Of a stretch of 64,000 nucleotides of DNA, positions 25,808 to 33,989 are shown piece after piece. Source of the stretch: Streptomyces sp. NBC_00659 (GTDB lineage Bacteria; Actinomycetota; Actinomycetes; Streptomycetales; Streptomycetaceae); assembly GCF_036226925.1 (NCBI RefSeq), contig NZ_CP109031.1, positions 2,728,001 through 2,792,000 of the forward strand. The letters are read 5' to 3'. How positions within the stretch are numbered: the first letter of the stretch is position 1; every line of letters begins with the position of its first letter. Below the pieces are notes generated by a model. It worked only from the letters and a program-made list of their open reading frames with translations, had not been told where the DNA came from and made no database searches. Position numbers and translations under genes: made by a program.

Positions 25808-26965
25808 TCAGATCCGTTCGATGATCGTCACGTTCGCCTGGCCGCCGCCCTCGCACATCGTCTGGAGTCCGAACCGGCCTCCGGTGCGCTCCAGTTCGTG
25901 CAGCAGGGTGGTCATCAGCCGTACGCCCGTGGCGCCGAGCGGGTGGCCGAGAGCGATCGCGCCGCCGTTGACGTTGACCTTCGCGGGGTCGGCGCCGGTC
26001 TCCTTGAGCCAGGCGAGGACGACCGGGGCGAACGCCTCGTTGATCTCGACGAGGTCGATGTCGCCGATGGACATGCCGGTCTTCTTCAGGGCGTGGGCGG
26101 TGGCCGGGATGGGGGCCGAGAGCATCCGGATGGGGTCCTCGCCGCGTGCGGAGAGATGGTGGACGCGGGCGCGGGGGGTGAGCCCGTGTTCACGGACCGC
26201 CCGTTCGGAGGCGAGCAGCATCGCGGCGGCGCCGTCGGAGACCTGGGAGGAGCAGGCGGCGGTGATGGTGCCGCCCTCGACGACCGGCTTCAGGGCCGCC
26301 ATCTTCTCCAGGGTGGTGTCGCGGCGGGGTCCCTCGTCCGCGGTGACGCCGGCGAGGGGGACGGTCTCGCGGGCGAAGCGGCCCTCGTCGGCGGCGCGGA
26401 TCGCGCGCCGGTGGGAGCGGAGGGCGAACTCCTCCTGGTCGCGGCGGCTGATGCCCCATTTGGCGGCGATGAGTTCGGCGCCGTGGAACTGGTTGACGGG
26501 GCGGTCGCCGTAGCGGGCCCGCCAGCCCTCGCTGCCCGCGAAGGGGCCTTCGGTGAGACCGAGGGGTTCGGCGGCCTGGCGGGAGGCGAAGGCGATGGGT
26601 ATCTGGGTCATGTTCTGTACGCCGCCGGCGACGACGAGGTCCTGGGTGCCGGAGAGGACGGCCTGGGCGGCGAAGTGCACGGCCTGCTGGGAGGAGCCGC
26701 ACTGCCGGTCGACGGTGACTCCGGGGACCTCCTCGGGCAGTCCGGCGGCCAGCCAGCTCGTGCGGGCGATGTCCCCGGCCTGCGGCCCGACGGTGTCCAG
26801 GCAGCCGAGGACGACGTCCTCGACGGCGGCCGGGTCCACACCGGAGCGTTCGACCAGGGCTTTGAGCACGTGCGCGCCGAGGTCGGCCGGGTGGACCGCG
26901 CCGAGTCCTCCCCTTCGGCGCCCGACGGGCGTACGGACCGCTTCGACGATGTAGGCCTCGGCCAT
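25808..26965 (-). CDS. fadA6: Acetyl-CoA acyltransferase (thiolase) FadA6
   Basis: A 385-aa thiolase. The nucleophile is the Cys in DRQCGSSQQAV, the general-base His is in NGGAIALGHPLGATG, and the second Cys is in MCEGGGQAN. The length is normal. In the mycobacterial KstR2 regulon fadA6 sits directly after kstR2 and performs the thiolytic steps on ring-C-derived CoA esters. Here it also follows kstR2, with 31 bp between them, probably as one operon. It is convergent with the toxin gene. Confidence 0.86.
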   Translation of the reverse strand: MAEAYIVEAVRTPVGRRRGGLGAVHPADLGAHVLKALVERSGVDPAAVEDVVLGCLDTVGPQAGDIARTSWLAAGLPEEVPGVTVDRQCGSSQQAVHFAAQAVLSGTQDLVVAGGVQNMTQIPIAFASRQAAEPLGLTEGPFAGSEGWRARYGDRPVNQFHGAELIAAKWGISRRDQEEFALRSHRRAIRAADEGRFARETVPLAGVTADEGPRRDTTLEKMAALKPVVEGGTITAACSSQVSDGAAAMLLASERAVREHGLTPRARVHHLSARGEDPIRMLSAPIPATAHALKKTGMSIGDIDLVEINEAFAPVVLAWLKETGADPAKVNVNGGAIALGHPLGATGVRLMTTLLHELERTGGRFGLQTMCEGGGQANVTIIERI

Positions 26966-26996
26966 GACGACTCCCTTGGGGGTGTGAGTGGTTCGC

Positions 26997-27614
26997 TTAC
27001 GTCTCCTCGCGGACGGAGATGCCGTCGAGCACCATCGACAGGTACTGCCGGGCGATCTCCTCGGGGCTGTGCTGACCGCCGGGCCGGTACCAGGAGGCGG
27101 CGACCCACACGGTGTCGCGCACGAAGCGGTACGTGAGCCGGATGTCGAGGTCGGCGCGGAAGATCCCGGCGTCGACGCCGCGTTCCAGGGTGCTCAGCCA
27201 CGCCTTCTCGAAGTTGCGCTGGGACTCGGCGAGGAAGGCGAAGCGCTGCTGTGCCACGAGGTGGCGGGACTCCTTCTGGTAGATCGCGACGGCGGCGCGG
27301 TGCCGGTCGATCTCCCGGAAGGACTCGGTGACCAGGGCTTCCAGGGTTTCCCGGGGTCCGAGTCCGGCGTCGAGGACGGTGTCGTAGCCGTCCCAGAGCT
27401 CGTCGAGGAAGGTCCGCAGGATCTCCTCCAGCATCGATTCCTTGGAGTCGAAGTGGTAGTAGAGGCTGCCCGCGAGCATCCCGGCCTCGTCCGCGATCTT
27501 GCGGACGGTCGTGGCGTTGTAGCCCTGTTCGGCGAACACCTCGGCGGCGGTGCCGAGGAGTTCGCGGCGGCGCTCGGGGGTGGCGGTCACCTGGGGCTTC
27601 TTCTTGGTAGGCAC
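26997..27614 (-). CDS. kstR2: TetR-family repressor KstR2
   Basis: A 205-aa TetR-type repressor. The N-terminal HTH has AEVFAEQGYNATTVRKIADEAGMLAGSLYYHF-type residues (about 20-52). The ligand domain ends with YRFVRDTVWVAASWYRPGG and a final helix QQYLS-like. This C-terminal block resembles M. tuberculosis KstR2 (Rv3557c), which senses HIP-CoA. The expected targets are the two operators in this cluster. The start is GTG 27614. The IS-derived segment upstream may have displaced its native promoter. Confidence 0.85.
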   Translation of the reverse strand: MPTKKKPQVTATPERRRELLGTAAEVFAEQGYNATTVRKIADEAGMLAGSLYYHFDSKESMLEEILRTFLDELWDGYDTVLDAGLGPRETLEALVTESFREIDRHRAAVAIYQKESRHLVAQQRFAFLAESQRNFEKAWLSTLERGVDAGIFRADLDIRLTYRFVRDTVWVAASWYRPGGQHSPEEIARQYLSMVLDGISVREET

Positions 27615-27779
27615 GCGGTCATCGGGCTTCCTCGGTGGGTACCCCGGCCTCCGGGCCGGATGGGATTGCCCCTGGCGCAGCCAACGGGAGAACCGGGCTC
27701 CCGCGGAGCAGGGCAGGAAAGACGGCTTGCCGCCAGGGCGGATCGCCGTTCACCACCCGCAGTCAGCATACAGTCACAA

Positions 27780-29026
27780 TCTGTCGTGCTACTTTGTGAG
27801 TTATGACCTCTCACGTGAAGCGGGCGTTCAAGTTCCGCTTCTATCCGACGGATGCGCAGGCGGCGGAGCTGTCGCGCACTTTCGGATGTGTGCGCAAGGT
27901 CTACAACCTGGCACTCGAAGCACGTACCGCCGCGTGGTACCAGCGACGGGAGAGGGTCAACTACAACGCGACCTCGGCGATGCTCACCGCGTGGAAGAAG
28001 ACCGAGGAACTCACCTACCTGTCCGAGGTGTCCTCGGTGCCCCTGCAGCAGTGCCTGCGGCACCTTCAAGCGGCGTTCACGAGCTTCTTCGAGGGACGGT
28101 CGAAGTACCCCCGGTTCAAGTCGCACAAGAAGTCCCGCCGCTCCGCGGAGTACACCAGCTCGGCGTTCCGCTACCGCGACGGCCGGCTCACGCTCGCCAA
28201 GATGAGCGAGCCCCTGGACATCGTGTGGTCGAGGCCGCTCCCCGACGACGCGACGCCGTCCACGGTGACCGTGTCCCAGGACGCGGCCGGACGCTGGTTC
28301 GTGTCGCTGCTCTGCAACGACACGATCCCCCCGGCACCGGCCACCACCAGGGCGGTCGGAATCGATGCGGGGATCACCTCCCTGGTGACCCTGTCCACCG
28401 GGGAGAAGATCACCAACCCCCGGCACGAACGCCGTGACCGCGCCCGCCTCGCCAAGGCCCAGCGGGAACTGTCCCGCAAGACGAAGGACTCCGCCAACCG
28501 GGAGAAGGCGCGCCGCAAGGTCGCCAAGGTCCACGCCCGGATCGCCGACCGGCGCCGCGACCACCTGCACAAGCTGACCACTCGTCTCGTCCGTGAGAAC
28601 CAAACGGTCGTGATCGAGGACCTGACCGTCCGCAACATGGTCAAGAACCACGGGCTCGCCCGGGCCATTTCGGATGCGGCCTGGCGTGAGCTGAGGACGA
28701 TGCTCGAGTACAAGTGCGCCTGGTACGGACGCGAACTCGTTACGGTCGACCACTGGTTCCCCTCCAGCAAACTGTGCGGGAACTGCGGCACGATCCGGGC
28801 GAAACTGCCGCTGCACGTCCGTACATGGACGTGCGAGTGCGGCACGGTGCACGACCGCGACGCGAACGCGGCGAAGAACATTCTCGCGGCCGGGCTGGCC
28901 GTGTCTGCCTGTGGAGACGGTGTAAGACCTCAACGGGAGCCCTCCCGGACGGGGCAGTCGTCGATGAAGCAGGAAACCCAGCGGGCGACCGCTGGAACCC
29001 CCCGCCTTTAGACGGGGGAGGAAGTC
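27780..29026 (+). mobile_element. IS200/IS605-type element carrying tnpB only; left end uncertain
   Basis: The element consists of tnpB and its flanks. The right end is a hairpin (CCCCCG at 28999-29004 pairing with CGGGGG at 29013-29018, loop TTTA) followed by GAGGAAGTCAA, a typical right-end arrangement. It ends about 10 bp before the ipdF stop codon. The left end is not resolved. It lies somewhere in 27615-27800, where a CCGGCC/GGCCGG hairpin (27645-27661) is the only visible candidate structure. There are no inverted terminal repeats or target duplication, as expected for this family. Confidence 0.7.
27803..29011 (+). CDS. tnpB: IS200/IS605-family TnpB (RNA-guided nuclease), solitary
   Basis: A 402-aa TnpB/OrfB. 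The N-terminal basic domain begins HVKRAFKFRFYPT. RuvC-like catalytic residues are Asp188 (GIDAGITSLV), Glu272 (VVIEDLTVRN) and the DRD at 351-353. A zinc finger CGNCG plus CECG (325-347) lies between the last two. All key residues are present, so the protein may be active. There is no tnpA (Y1 transposase) beside it. The stop codon lies inside the right-end hairpin, as in other members, where an omega RNA is made from the 3' end. Confidence 0.92.
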   Translation: MTSHVKRAFKFRFYPTDAQAAELSRTFGCVRKVYNLALEARTAAWYQRRERVNYNATSAMLTAWKKTEELTYLSEVSSVPLQQCLRHLQAAFTSFFEGRSKYPRFKSHKKSRRSAEYTSSAFRYRDGRLTLAKMSEPLDIVWSRPLPDDATPSTVTVSQDAAGRWFVSLLCNDTIPPAPATTRAVGIDAGITSLVTLSTGEKITNPRHERRDRARLAKAQRELSRKTKDSANREKARRKVAKVHARIADRRRDHLHKLTTRLVRENQTVVIEDLTVRNMVKNHGLARAISDAAWRELRTMLEYKCAWYGRELVTVDHWFPSSKLCGNCGTIRAKLPLHVRTWTCECGTVHDRDANAAKNILAAGLAVSACGDGVRPQREPSRTGQSSMKQETQRATAGTPRL

Positions 29027-29035
29027 AATGTCGTC

Positions 29036-29827
29036 CTACGCGTGCTGGCTGCTCACGGACACGACCTCGCCGGTCAGGTACGAGGAGTAGCCGGAGGCGA
29101 GGAACACGATCACGTTGGCCACCTCCCAGGGTTCGGCGTGGCGGCCGAAGGCCTCGCGGGCGGTGAGCTCTTCCAGCAGTTCGGGGGTGGTGACCTTCAC
29201 CAGGTGGGGGTGCAGGGCGAGGCTGGGCGAGACGGCGTTGACGCGGACGCCGTACGCGGCGGCCTCGACCGCGGCGCAGCGGGTGAGGGCCATGACGCCG
29301 GCTTTCGCCGCGGCGTAGTGGGCCTGCCCGGACTGGGCGCGCCAGCCGACGACGGAGGCGTTGTTGACGACGACTCCTCCGTCGCCGTGTTCCTTGAGCC
29401 GCCGCAGGGCGGCCCGGGTGCAGCGGAAGGTGCCGTTCAGGGTCACGTCGAGGACCTTGGACCACTGGTCGTCGGTCATGTCGACGAGGGACGCGGTGCC
29501 GCCGAGGCCCGCGTTGTTGACGACGATGTCCAGTCGGCCGTGAAGGTGCTCGGCGGTGTCGAAGAGGGCCTGGACCTGGTCCTCGGCGGTGACGTCGCAG
29601 GGCAGTGCGGTCACCTGGCCGGGGCCGAACTCCGCCGCCAGGGTCTCGGCGGTCTCCTTGAGCCGGCGGGTGTGCGCGTCGCTGATCAGGACGCGGGCTC
29701 CCTCCTCCAGGAACCGGCGTGCCGTGGCTCCGCCGATGCCGGCGCCCGCCGCGGCGGTGATGACGGCGCTGCGGCCCTTCAGCAGTCCGTGGCCGGGTAC
29801 GTACGCCGGGCTCTCGACGTCGCTCAT
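29036..29827 (-). CDS. ipdF: Short-chain dehydrogenase IpdF (5-hydroxy-HIP-CoA-type reductase/dehydrogenase)
   Basis: A 263-aa SDR with cofactor loop AAAGAGIGGATA, NNAG, catalytic Ser (NNASVVG) and YAAAK. In mycobacteria ipdF (Rv3559c) follows kstR2 and acts on the keto group of HIP-CoA. Here the same order holds, with the tnpB element between. The ATG at 29827 has GGAG just before it. The gene diverges from the acyl-CoA dehydrogenase pair across a KstR2-like operator. The stop is intact beside the IS right end. Confidence 0.83.
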   Translation of the reverse strand: MSDVESPAYVPGHGLLKGRSAVITAAAGAGIGGATARRFLEEGARVLISDAHTRRLKETAETLAAEFGPGQVTALPCDVTAEDQVQALFDTAEHLHGRLDIVVNNAGLGGTASLVDMTDDQWSKVLDVTLNGTFRCTRAALRRLKEHGDGGVVVNNASVVGWRAQSGQAHYAAAKAGVMALTRCAAVEAAAYGVRVNAVSPSLALHPHLVKVTTPELLEELTAREAFGRHAEPWEVANVIVFLASGYSSYLTGEVVSVSSQHA

Positions 29828-29840
29828 GACTCCAAGCTAA

Positions 29841-29860
29841 CCTACCAAACACTTGTTAGG
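29841..29860. promoter_or_regulatory. KstR2-like operator in the ipdF/ipdE1 divergent promoter
   Basis: CCTACCAAACACTTGTTAGG is a 20-bp palindrome with perfect outer arms CCTAxCAA/TTGxTAGG. It matches 9 of 10 fixed positions of the KstR2 motif AnCAAGnnCTTGnT (from memory). It is 14 bp from the ipdF ATG and 26 bp from the ipdE1 ATG. Confidence 0.72.
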
Positions 29861-29885
29861 GAAGCTCCGCCGGAAGGTGCCGCCG

Positions 29886-31031
29886 ATGGATCTCACCCGC
29901 TCCCCCGCGGACGAGGCGTTCCGCGCCGAGGCCCGTGCCTGGCTGGACGCCCATGTCCCGGCGGCCGCGCTGCCCTCCCTGGAGACCGCGGAGGGCTTCG
30001 CCGCGCATCGCGCGTGGGAGGCCGAACTGGCCACGGACCGCTGGTCGGTGGTGTCGTGGCCGGCGGAGTACGGCGGCCGGGACGCGGACCTCGTGCGCTG
30101 GCTGGCGTTCGAGGAGGAGTACCACGCGGCGGGCGCGCCGGGCCGGGTCGGGCAGAACGGCATCAGCCTGCTCGCGCCGACCCTCTTCGGCCACGGCACC
30201 GCGGAGCAGCGCGCGCGTGTGCTGCCTTCGATGGCCACGGGCGAGGTGGTCTGGGCGCAGGCCTGGTCCGAGCCCGAGGCGGGTTCGGACCTGGCCTCGC
30301 TGAGATCGCGCGCGGTGCGGGTGGACGGCGGCTGGCTGCTGCGGGGGCTGAAGACGTGGTCGTCGCGGGCCGCGTTCGCCGATCGCGCCTTCGGCCTGTT
30401 CCGCAGTGAGCCGGGCCTGGCGAAGCCCCACCAGGGCCTGACGTACCTGATGTTCGACCTGCGCGCGCCGGGTGTGACGGTCCGCCCGATCGGGCGCCTG
30501 GACGGCAGGCCGGCCTTCGCGGAGCTGTTCCTGGACGATGTGTTCGTCCCCGACGAGGACGTGATCGGCGAGCCGGGGCAGGGCTGGCGGGTGGCGATGT
30601 CGACGGCGGGCGACGAGCGCGGTCTGACGTTGCGTTCGCCGGGCCGTTTCCTGGCCGCCGCGGACCGGCTGGCCGCACTGTGGCAGGCCCACGGCGACCC
30701 GTCCGACTCGGCCCTGCGCGACCGGGTGGCCGACGCGGTGATCGGCGCGCGCGCCTACCAGCTCTTCGCGTACGCCCACGCCTCCCGGTTGCTCGAAGGG
30801 GAGGGCATCGGGCCGGAGTCCAGCCTGAACAAGGTGTTCTGGTCGGAGCTGGACATAGCGCTGCACGAGACGGCGCTCGATCTGCTGGGCGCCGAGGGCG
30901 AGTTCGCGGACAGCGGGTGGTGCGAGGGGTACGTGTTCGCGCTCGCGGGCCCGATCTACGCGGGCACGAACGAGATCCAGCGCGACATCGTCGCCGAGCG
31001 GCTGCTCGGCCTTCCGAAGGGCCGCCGCTGA
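29886..31031 (+). CDS. Acyl-CoA dehydrogenase, FadE30/IpdE1-like subunit
   Basis: A 381-aa FAD-dependent acyl-CoA dehydrogenase. It has the Trp/Ser FAD motif region (QAWSEPEAGSDLASL), the FadE-type helix SSLNKVFWSELDIALHE and the terminal AGTNEIQRDIVAERLLGLP. In mycobacteria FadE30 is encoded next to ipdF and works as a heterotetramer with a smaller FadE33-type partner (reported as IpdE1-IpdE2). Here the smaller partner follows directly, with a 1-bp overlap. ATG 29886 is chosen with GGAAGG upstream. The step is desaturation of a HIP-derived CoA ester. Confidence 0.82.
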   Translation: MDLTRSPADEAFRAEARAWLDAHVPAAALPSLETAEGFAAHRAWEAELATDRWSVVSWPAEYGGRDADLVRWLAFEEEYHAAGAPGRVGQNGISLLAPTLFGHGTAEQRARVLPSMATGEVVWAQAWSEPEAGSDLASLRSRAVRVDGGWLLRGLKTWSSRAAFADRAFGLFRSEPGLAKPHQGLTYLMFDLRAPGVTVRPIGRLDGRPAFAELFLDDVFVPDEDVIGEPGQGWRVAMSTAGDERGLTLRSPGRFLAAADRLAALWQAHGDPSDSALRDRVADAVIGARAYQLFAYAHASRLLEGEGIGPESSLNKVFWSELDIALHETALDLLGAEGEFADSGWCEGYVFALAGPIYAGTNEIQRDIVAERLLGLPKGRR

Positions 31032-32032
31032 TGCGCTTCCTGCTCGACGCCGAACAGCGGGCCTTCGCCTCGTCCCTGGACGCGATGCTGGCGTCCGCGG
31101 ACACTCCGTCGGCGGTGCGGGCGTGGGCGGACGGCGACCACGCGCCGGGGCGGGTCCTGTGGTCGCGGCTGGCCGAGGCGGGCGTGTTCGCTCTGGCGGT
31201 CCCGGAGGCGTACGAGGGGGCGGGCCTGCTTCCGGTGGAACTGGCGGTCGCTTTTGTGGAGTTGGGCCGGCACGCGGTTCCGGGTCCGGTGGTGGAGACG
31301 GTGGCCGCCGCCGTACTGCTGGGCGAGCTGAGCTCGCTGGGCGAGCCGGGTCCGGCCGAACGGCTGCTGCCGGGGCTCGCCTCGGGCAAGAGCGTGGCCA
31401 CGTTCGCCCCGGACGGTGCTCCGGCGCTCGACGCGGACGCGGCGACGGTGCTGCTCGCGGTGGACGGCCGGGGTCTGTGGCTCGCGCCCGGACCCGGCCC
31501 GGTGCGGGTGTCCGTGGACCGGGCCCGCAGGCTCGCGCGTGCGCAGGGCGGCGGTGAACTCCTGGCGGCGGGCCCGCAGGTCGCCCGCGCCGCGCTCCGG
31601 GCGCTGGCCTGGGCCCGGCTCGCCACCGCGGCCCAGGCCCTCGGAGTGGGCCTCGCGCTCCTCGGCCGGACCGTCGCCTACGTCGGGCAGCGGACCCAGT
31701 TCGGTGTTCCCGTCGGCTCGTTCCAGGCGGTCAAGCACCGGCTCGCGGACGCGATGATCGCCCTGGAGTTCGCGCGCCCGCTGCTGTTCGGGGCCGCGCT
31801 GTCGCCGGCGCCGGCGGAGGTCGCCGCCGCGAAGGTCACGGCGTGCGAGGCCGCGTACGCCACGGCGCGGGCCGCGTTGCAGCTGCACGGCGCGATCGGT
31901 TACACGGCCGAGTACGACCTGTCCCTCTGGTTCACCAAGGCCCGCGCCCTGCGGACGGCCTGGGGCACCCCGGCCGAGTGCAGGGCCGAGGCGCTGGCCG
32001 GTCTCAGTGGTGCTGGTCGTCCCCGTTCGTGA
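31031..32032 (+). CDS. Acyl-CoA dehydrogenase, short FadE33/IpdE2-like subunit
   Basis: A 333-aa divergent acyl-CoA dehydrogenase that keeps the C-terminal four-helix domain (AYVGQRTQFGVPVGSFQAVKHRLAD-type residues, LQLHGAIGYT). It has a poorly conserved FAD/substrate middle domain, as usual for the non-catalytic beta subunit of alpha2beta2 steroid dehydrogenases. The ATG overlaps the preceding stop (TGATG). Its 3' end overlaps the convergent qcrB gene by 29 bp. Confidence 0.8.
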   Translation: MRFLLDAEQRAFASSLDAMLASADTPSAVRAWADGDHAPGRVLWSRLAEAGVFALAVPEAYEGAGLLPVELAVAFVELGRHAVPGPVVETVAAAVLLGELSSLGEPGPAERLLPGLASGKSVATFAPDGAPALDADAATVLLAVDGRGLWLAPGPGPVRVSVDRARRLARAQGGGELLAAGPQVARAALRALAWARLATAAQALGVGLALLGRTVAYVGQRTQFGVPVGSFQAVKHRLADAMIALEFARPLLFGAALSPAPAEVAAAKVTACEAAYATARAALQLHGAIGYTAEYDLSLWFTKARALRTAWGTPAECRAEALAGLSGAGRPRS

Positions 32033-33725
32033 GCGCCCGGTACTCCTCCGCCGTGGGCTTCGGGATCCTGGTGCCGGGCCCGTACAGGGCGCGCGCCAGC
32101 CGGGCGCGCAGCCTGGCGGCCGGGCCTACGCGGCGGGCCACCCCGTTCGCGTCGACGAGCGGGCCGACCTCGTAGGGCGGCGCCTGTTCGTGCTGGGTGA
32201 GGGTGAACCGCCGGCCCGGGGTGAGCGGTTCGTGGACCTCGACGTACTCGCCGTGCGGAAGGCGCTTGATGGTGCCGGTCTCACGTCCGTGCAACACCTG
32301 TTCCCGGTCGGCCCGTTGCAGCCCGAGGCAGATCCTCTTCGTGACGACGTAGGCGAGTGCGGGCCCGGCGAAGACGGCGACGCGGACGAACCAGGTGATC
32401 GCGTTGATCGAGAGATGGAAGTGGGTGGCCCACAGGTCGTTGCCGCCGCCGACCAGCAGGACGGCGTACAGCGTCAGCCAGGCGACGCCGAGGGCGGTGC
32501 GGGTGGGTACGTTGCGCGGCCGGTCCAGGATGTGGTGCTCGCGCTTGTCGCCGGTGACCCAGGCCTCGATGAACGGGTAGACGGCGATGGCGGCCATGAT
32601 GAGCGGGAAGAGCGAGAAGGGGATGAAGACGCCCAGCTGGAGGGTGTGGCCGAAGGCGTTGATCTCCCATCCCGGCATCACGCGGATGAGTCCTTCGGAG
32701 AAGCCGAGGTACCAGTCGGGCTGGGCGCCGGTGGTCACCAGGTCGGGGCGGTAGGGCCCGAACGCCCACACGGGGTTGATGGTGGCGATCGCGCCCATGA
32801 CCGACAGGACGCCGAAGACCAGGAAGAAGAAGCCGCCGGCCTTGGCCATGTAGACGGGCATGAAGGGCATGCCGACGACCGACTTCTGGTCCCGTCCGGG
32901 CCCCGGGTACTGCGTGTGCTTGTGGTAGAAGACCAGGATCAGATGGGCGACGACCAGTCCCAGCATGATGCCCGGCAGCAGCAGGACGTGGATCGGGAAG
33001 AACCGCGGGATGATGTCGTGCCCCGGGAACTCCCCGCCGAACAGGAAGAAGGAGATGTACGTCCCCACGACCGGGATGGACAGGATGGCGCCCTGCGCGA
33101 AGCGGACGCCGGTGCCGGAGAGCAGGTCGTCGGGGAGCGAGTAGCCGGTCAGCCCGGTGATGAGGCCGAGCATCAGCAGGGTCCAGCCGAAGAGCCAGTT
33201 GACCTCGCGCGGCTTGCGGAACGCGCCGGTGAAGAACACCCGCATCATGTGCACGAGCATCCCGGCGAGGAAGACGAGCGCCGCCCAGTGGTGGATCTGC
33301 CGGATCAGCAGCCCGCCGCGCACGTCGAAGCTGATGTCGAGCGTGGACTCGTAGGCCCGTGTCATGACGATGCCGTTCAGCGGCCCGTAGGAGCCGTGGT
33401 AGACGACCTCGACGCCGCTCGGCTCGAAGAACAGGGTCAGATAGATGCCGGTGAGGATCAGGACGAGGAAGCTGTAGAGGCAGACCTCGCCCAGCATGAA
33501 CGACCAGTGGTCCGGGAAGACCTTGCGCATGTTGGCCTTGGCCAGCGAGTAGACGCCCAGCCGTCCGTCGGCCCAGTCGGCGAGCCTCTCCCCTTTGCCG
33601 GTCTCCGGCGCGCGCCGGGCCCGTACGGTCCCCGTACCGCCCGAGGCCTGCGCGGTCCCGCCCCCGGGTGCCTTCTCCGCCGAAGTCCCCGCGGTCCGGC
33701 CGGAGTCGATCTCTCGTGCGCCCAT
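32004..33725 (-). CDS. Cytochrome bc1 complex cytochrome b subunit (QcrB paralogue, orphan)
   Basis: A 573-aa actinobacterial-type cytochrome b with the long C-terminal extension (about 430-573). The four haem ligands are visible as pairs: IHHW and VHMMR in one segment, PIHV and AHLI in the next. The quinol-site PDWYLG and NPVW motifs are also present. Qcr subunits normally sit in a ctaE-qcrC-qcrA-qcrB cluster. None are adjacent here, so this is a stand-alone copy. ATG 33725 is chosen for its GAGGGGAG ribosome-binding site. The first 80 residues are Gly/Thr/Ala-rich. The 3' end overlaps the neighbouring dehydrogenase gene. Confidence 0.9.
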   Translation of the reverse strand: MGAREIDSGRTAGTSAEKAPGGGTAQASGGTGTVRARRAPETGKGERLADWADGRLGVYSLAKANMRKVFPDHWSFMLGEVCLYSFLVLILTGIYLTLFFEPSGVEVVYHGSYGPLNGIVMTRAYESTLDISFDVRGGLLIRQIHHWAALVFLAGMLVHMMRVFFTGAFRKPREVNWLFGWTLLMLGLITGLTGYSLPDDLLSGTGVRFAQGAILSIPVVGTYISFFLFGGEFPGHDIIPRFFPIHVLLLPGIMLGLVVAHLILVFYHKHTQYPGPGRDQKSVVGMPFMPVYMAKAGGFFFLVFGVLSVMGAIATINPVWAFGPYRPDLVTTGAQPDWYLGFSEGLIRVMPGWEINAFGHTLQLGVFIPFSLFPLIMAAIAVYPFIEAWVTGDKREHHILDRPRNVPTRTALGVAWLTLYAVLLVGGGNDLWATHFHLSINAITWFVRVAVFAGPALAYVVTKRICLGLQRADREQVLHGRETGTIKRLPHGEYVEVHEPLTPGRRFTLTQHEQAPPYEVGPLVDANGVARRVGPAARLRARLARALYGPGTRIPKPTAEEYRALTNGDDQHH

Positions 33726-33989
33726 TCGCCGCTCCCCTCGGCCCACCAGGGTGGCACGCCGGGCGGCCGAAGCCAACGGGGCGTCACGGGTGCGGTGTTG
33801 GCCACGAATCCGGCAGGGTCTGACGTCACGGCGCCGGTCGATCCCCGGCGCGGGCAACCGGCGTTCGCCGGCGGCCGCCGCAAATCGTAGCCCTGCCGTT
33901 ACCCGCCGTCCGGCACGTTGGATATTTTGATCATCGCCGTCCCCACCGGCTCACTTTCCCCTGTACCCGTGCGTTCCTAGGAGCCGGCC

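Noticed and set aside
27598..27618. KstR2 operator at the kstR2 start codon
   Set aside because: Only one half (CCTACCAAG) is present and it is formed by codons 2-4. The second half is missing.
32007..33890. 627-codon open frame opposite the cytochrome b gene
   Set aside because: Same artefact: charged, low-complexity translation, while the opposite strand encodes an intact membrane protein.
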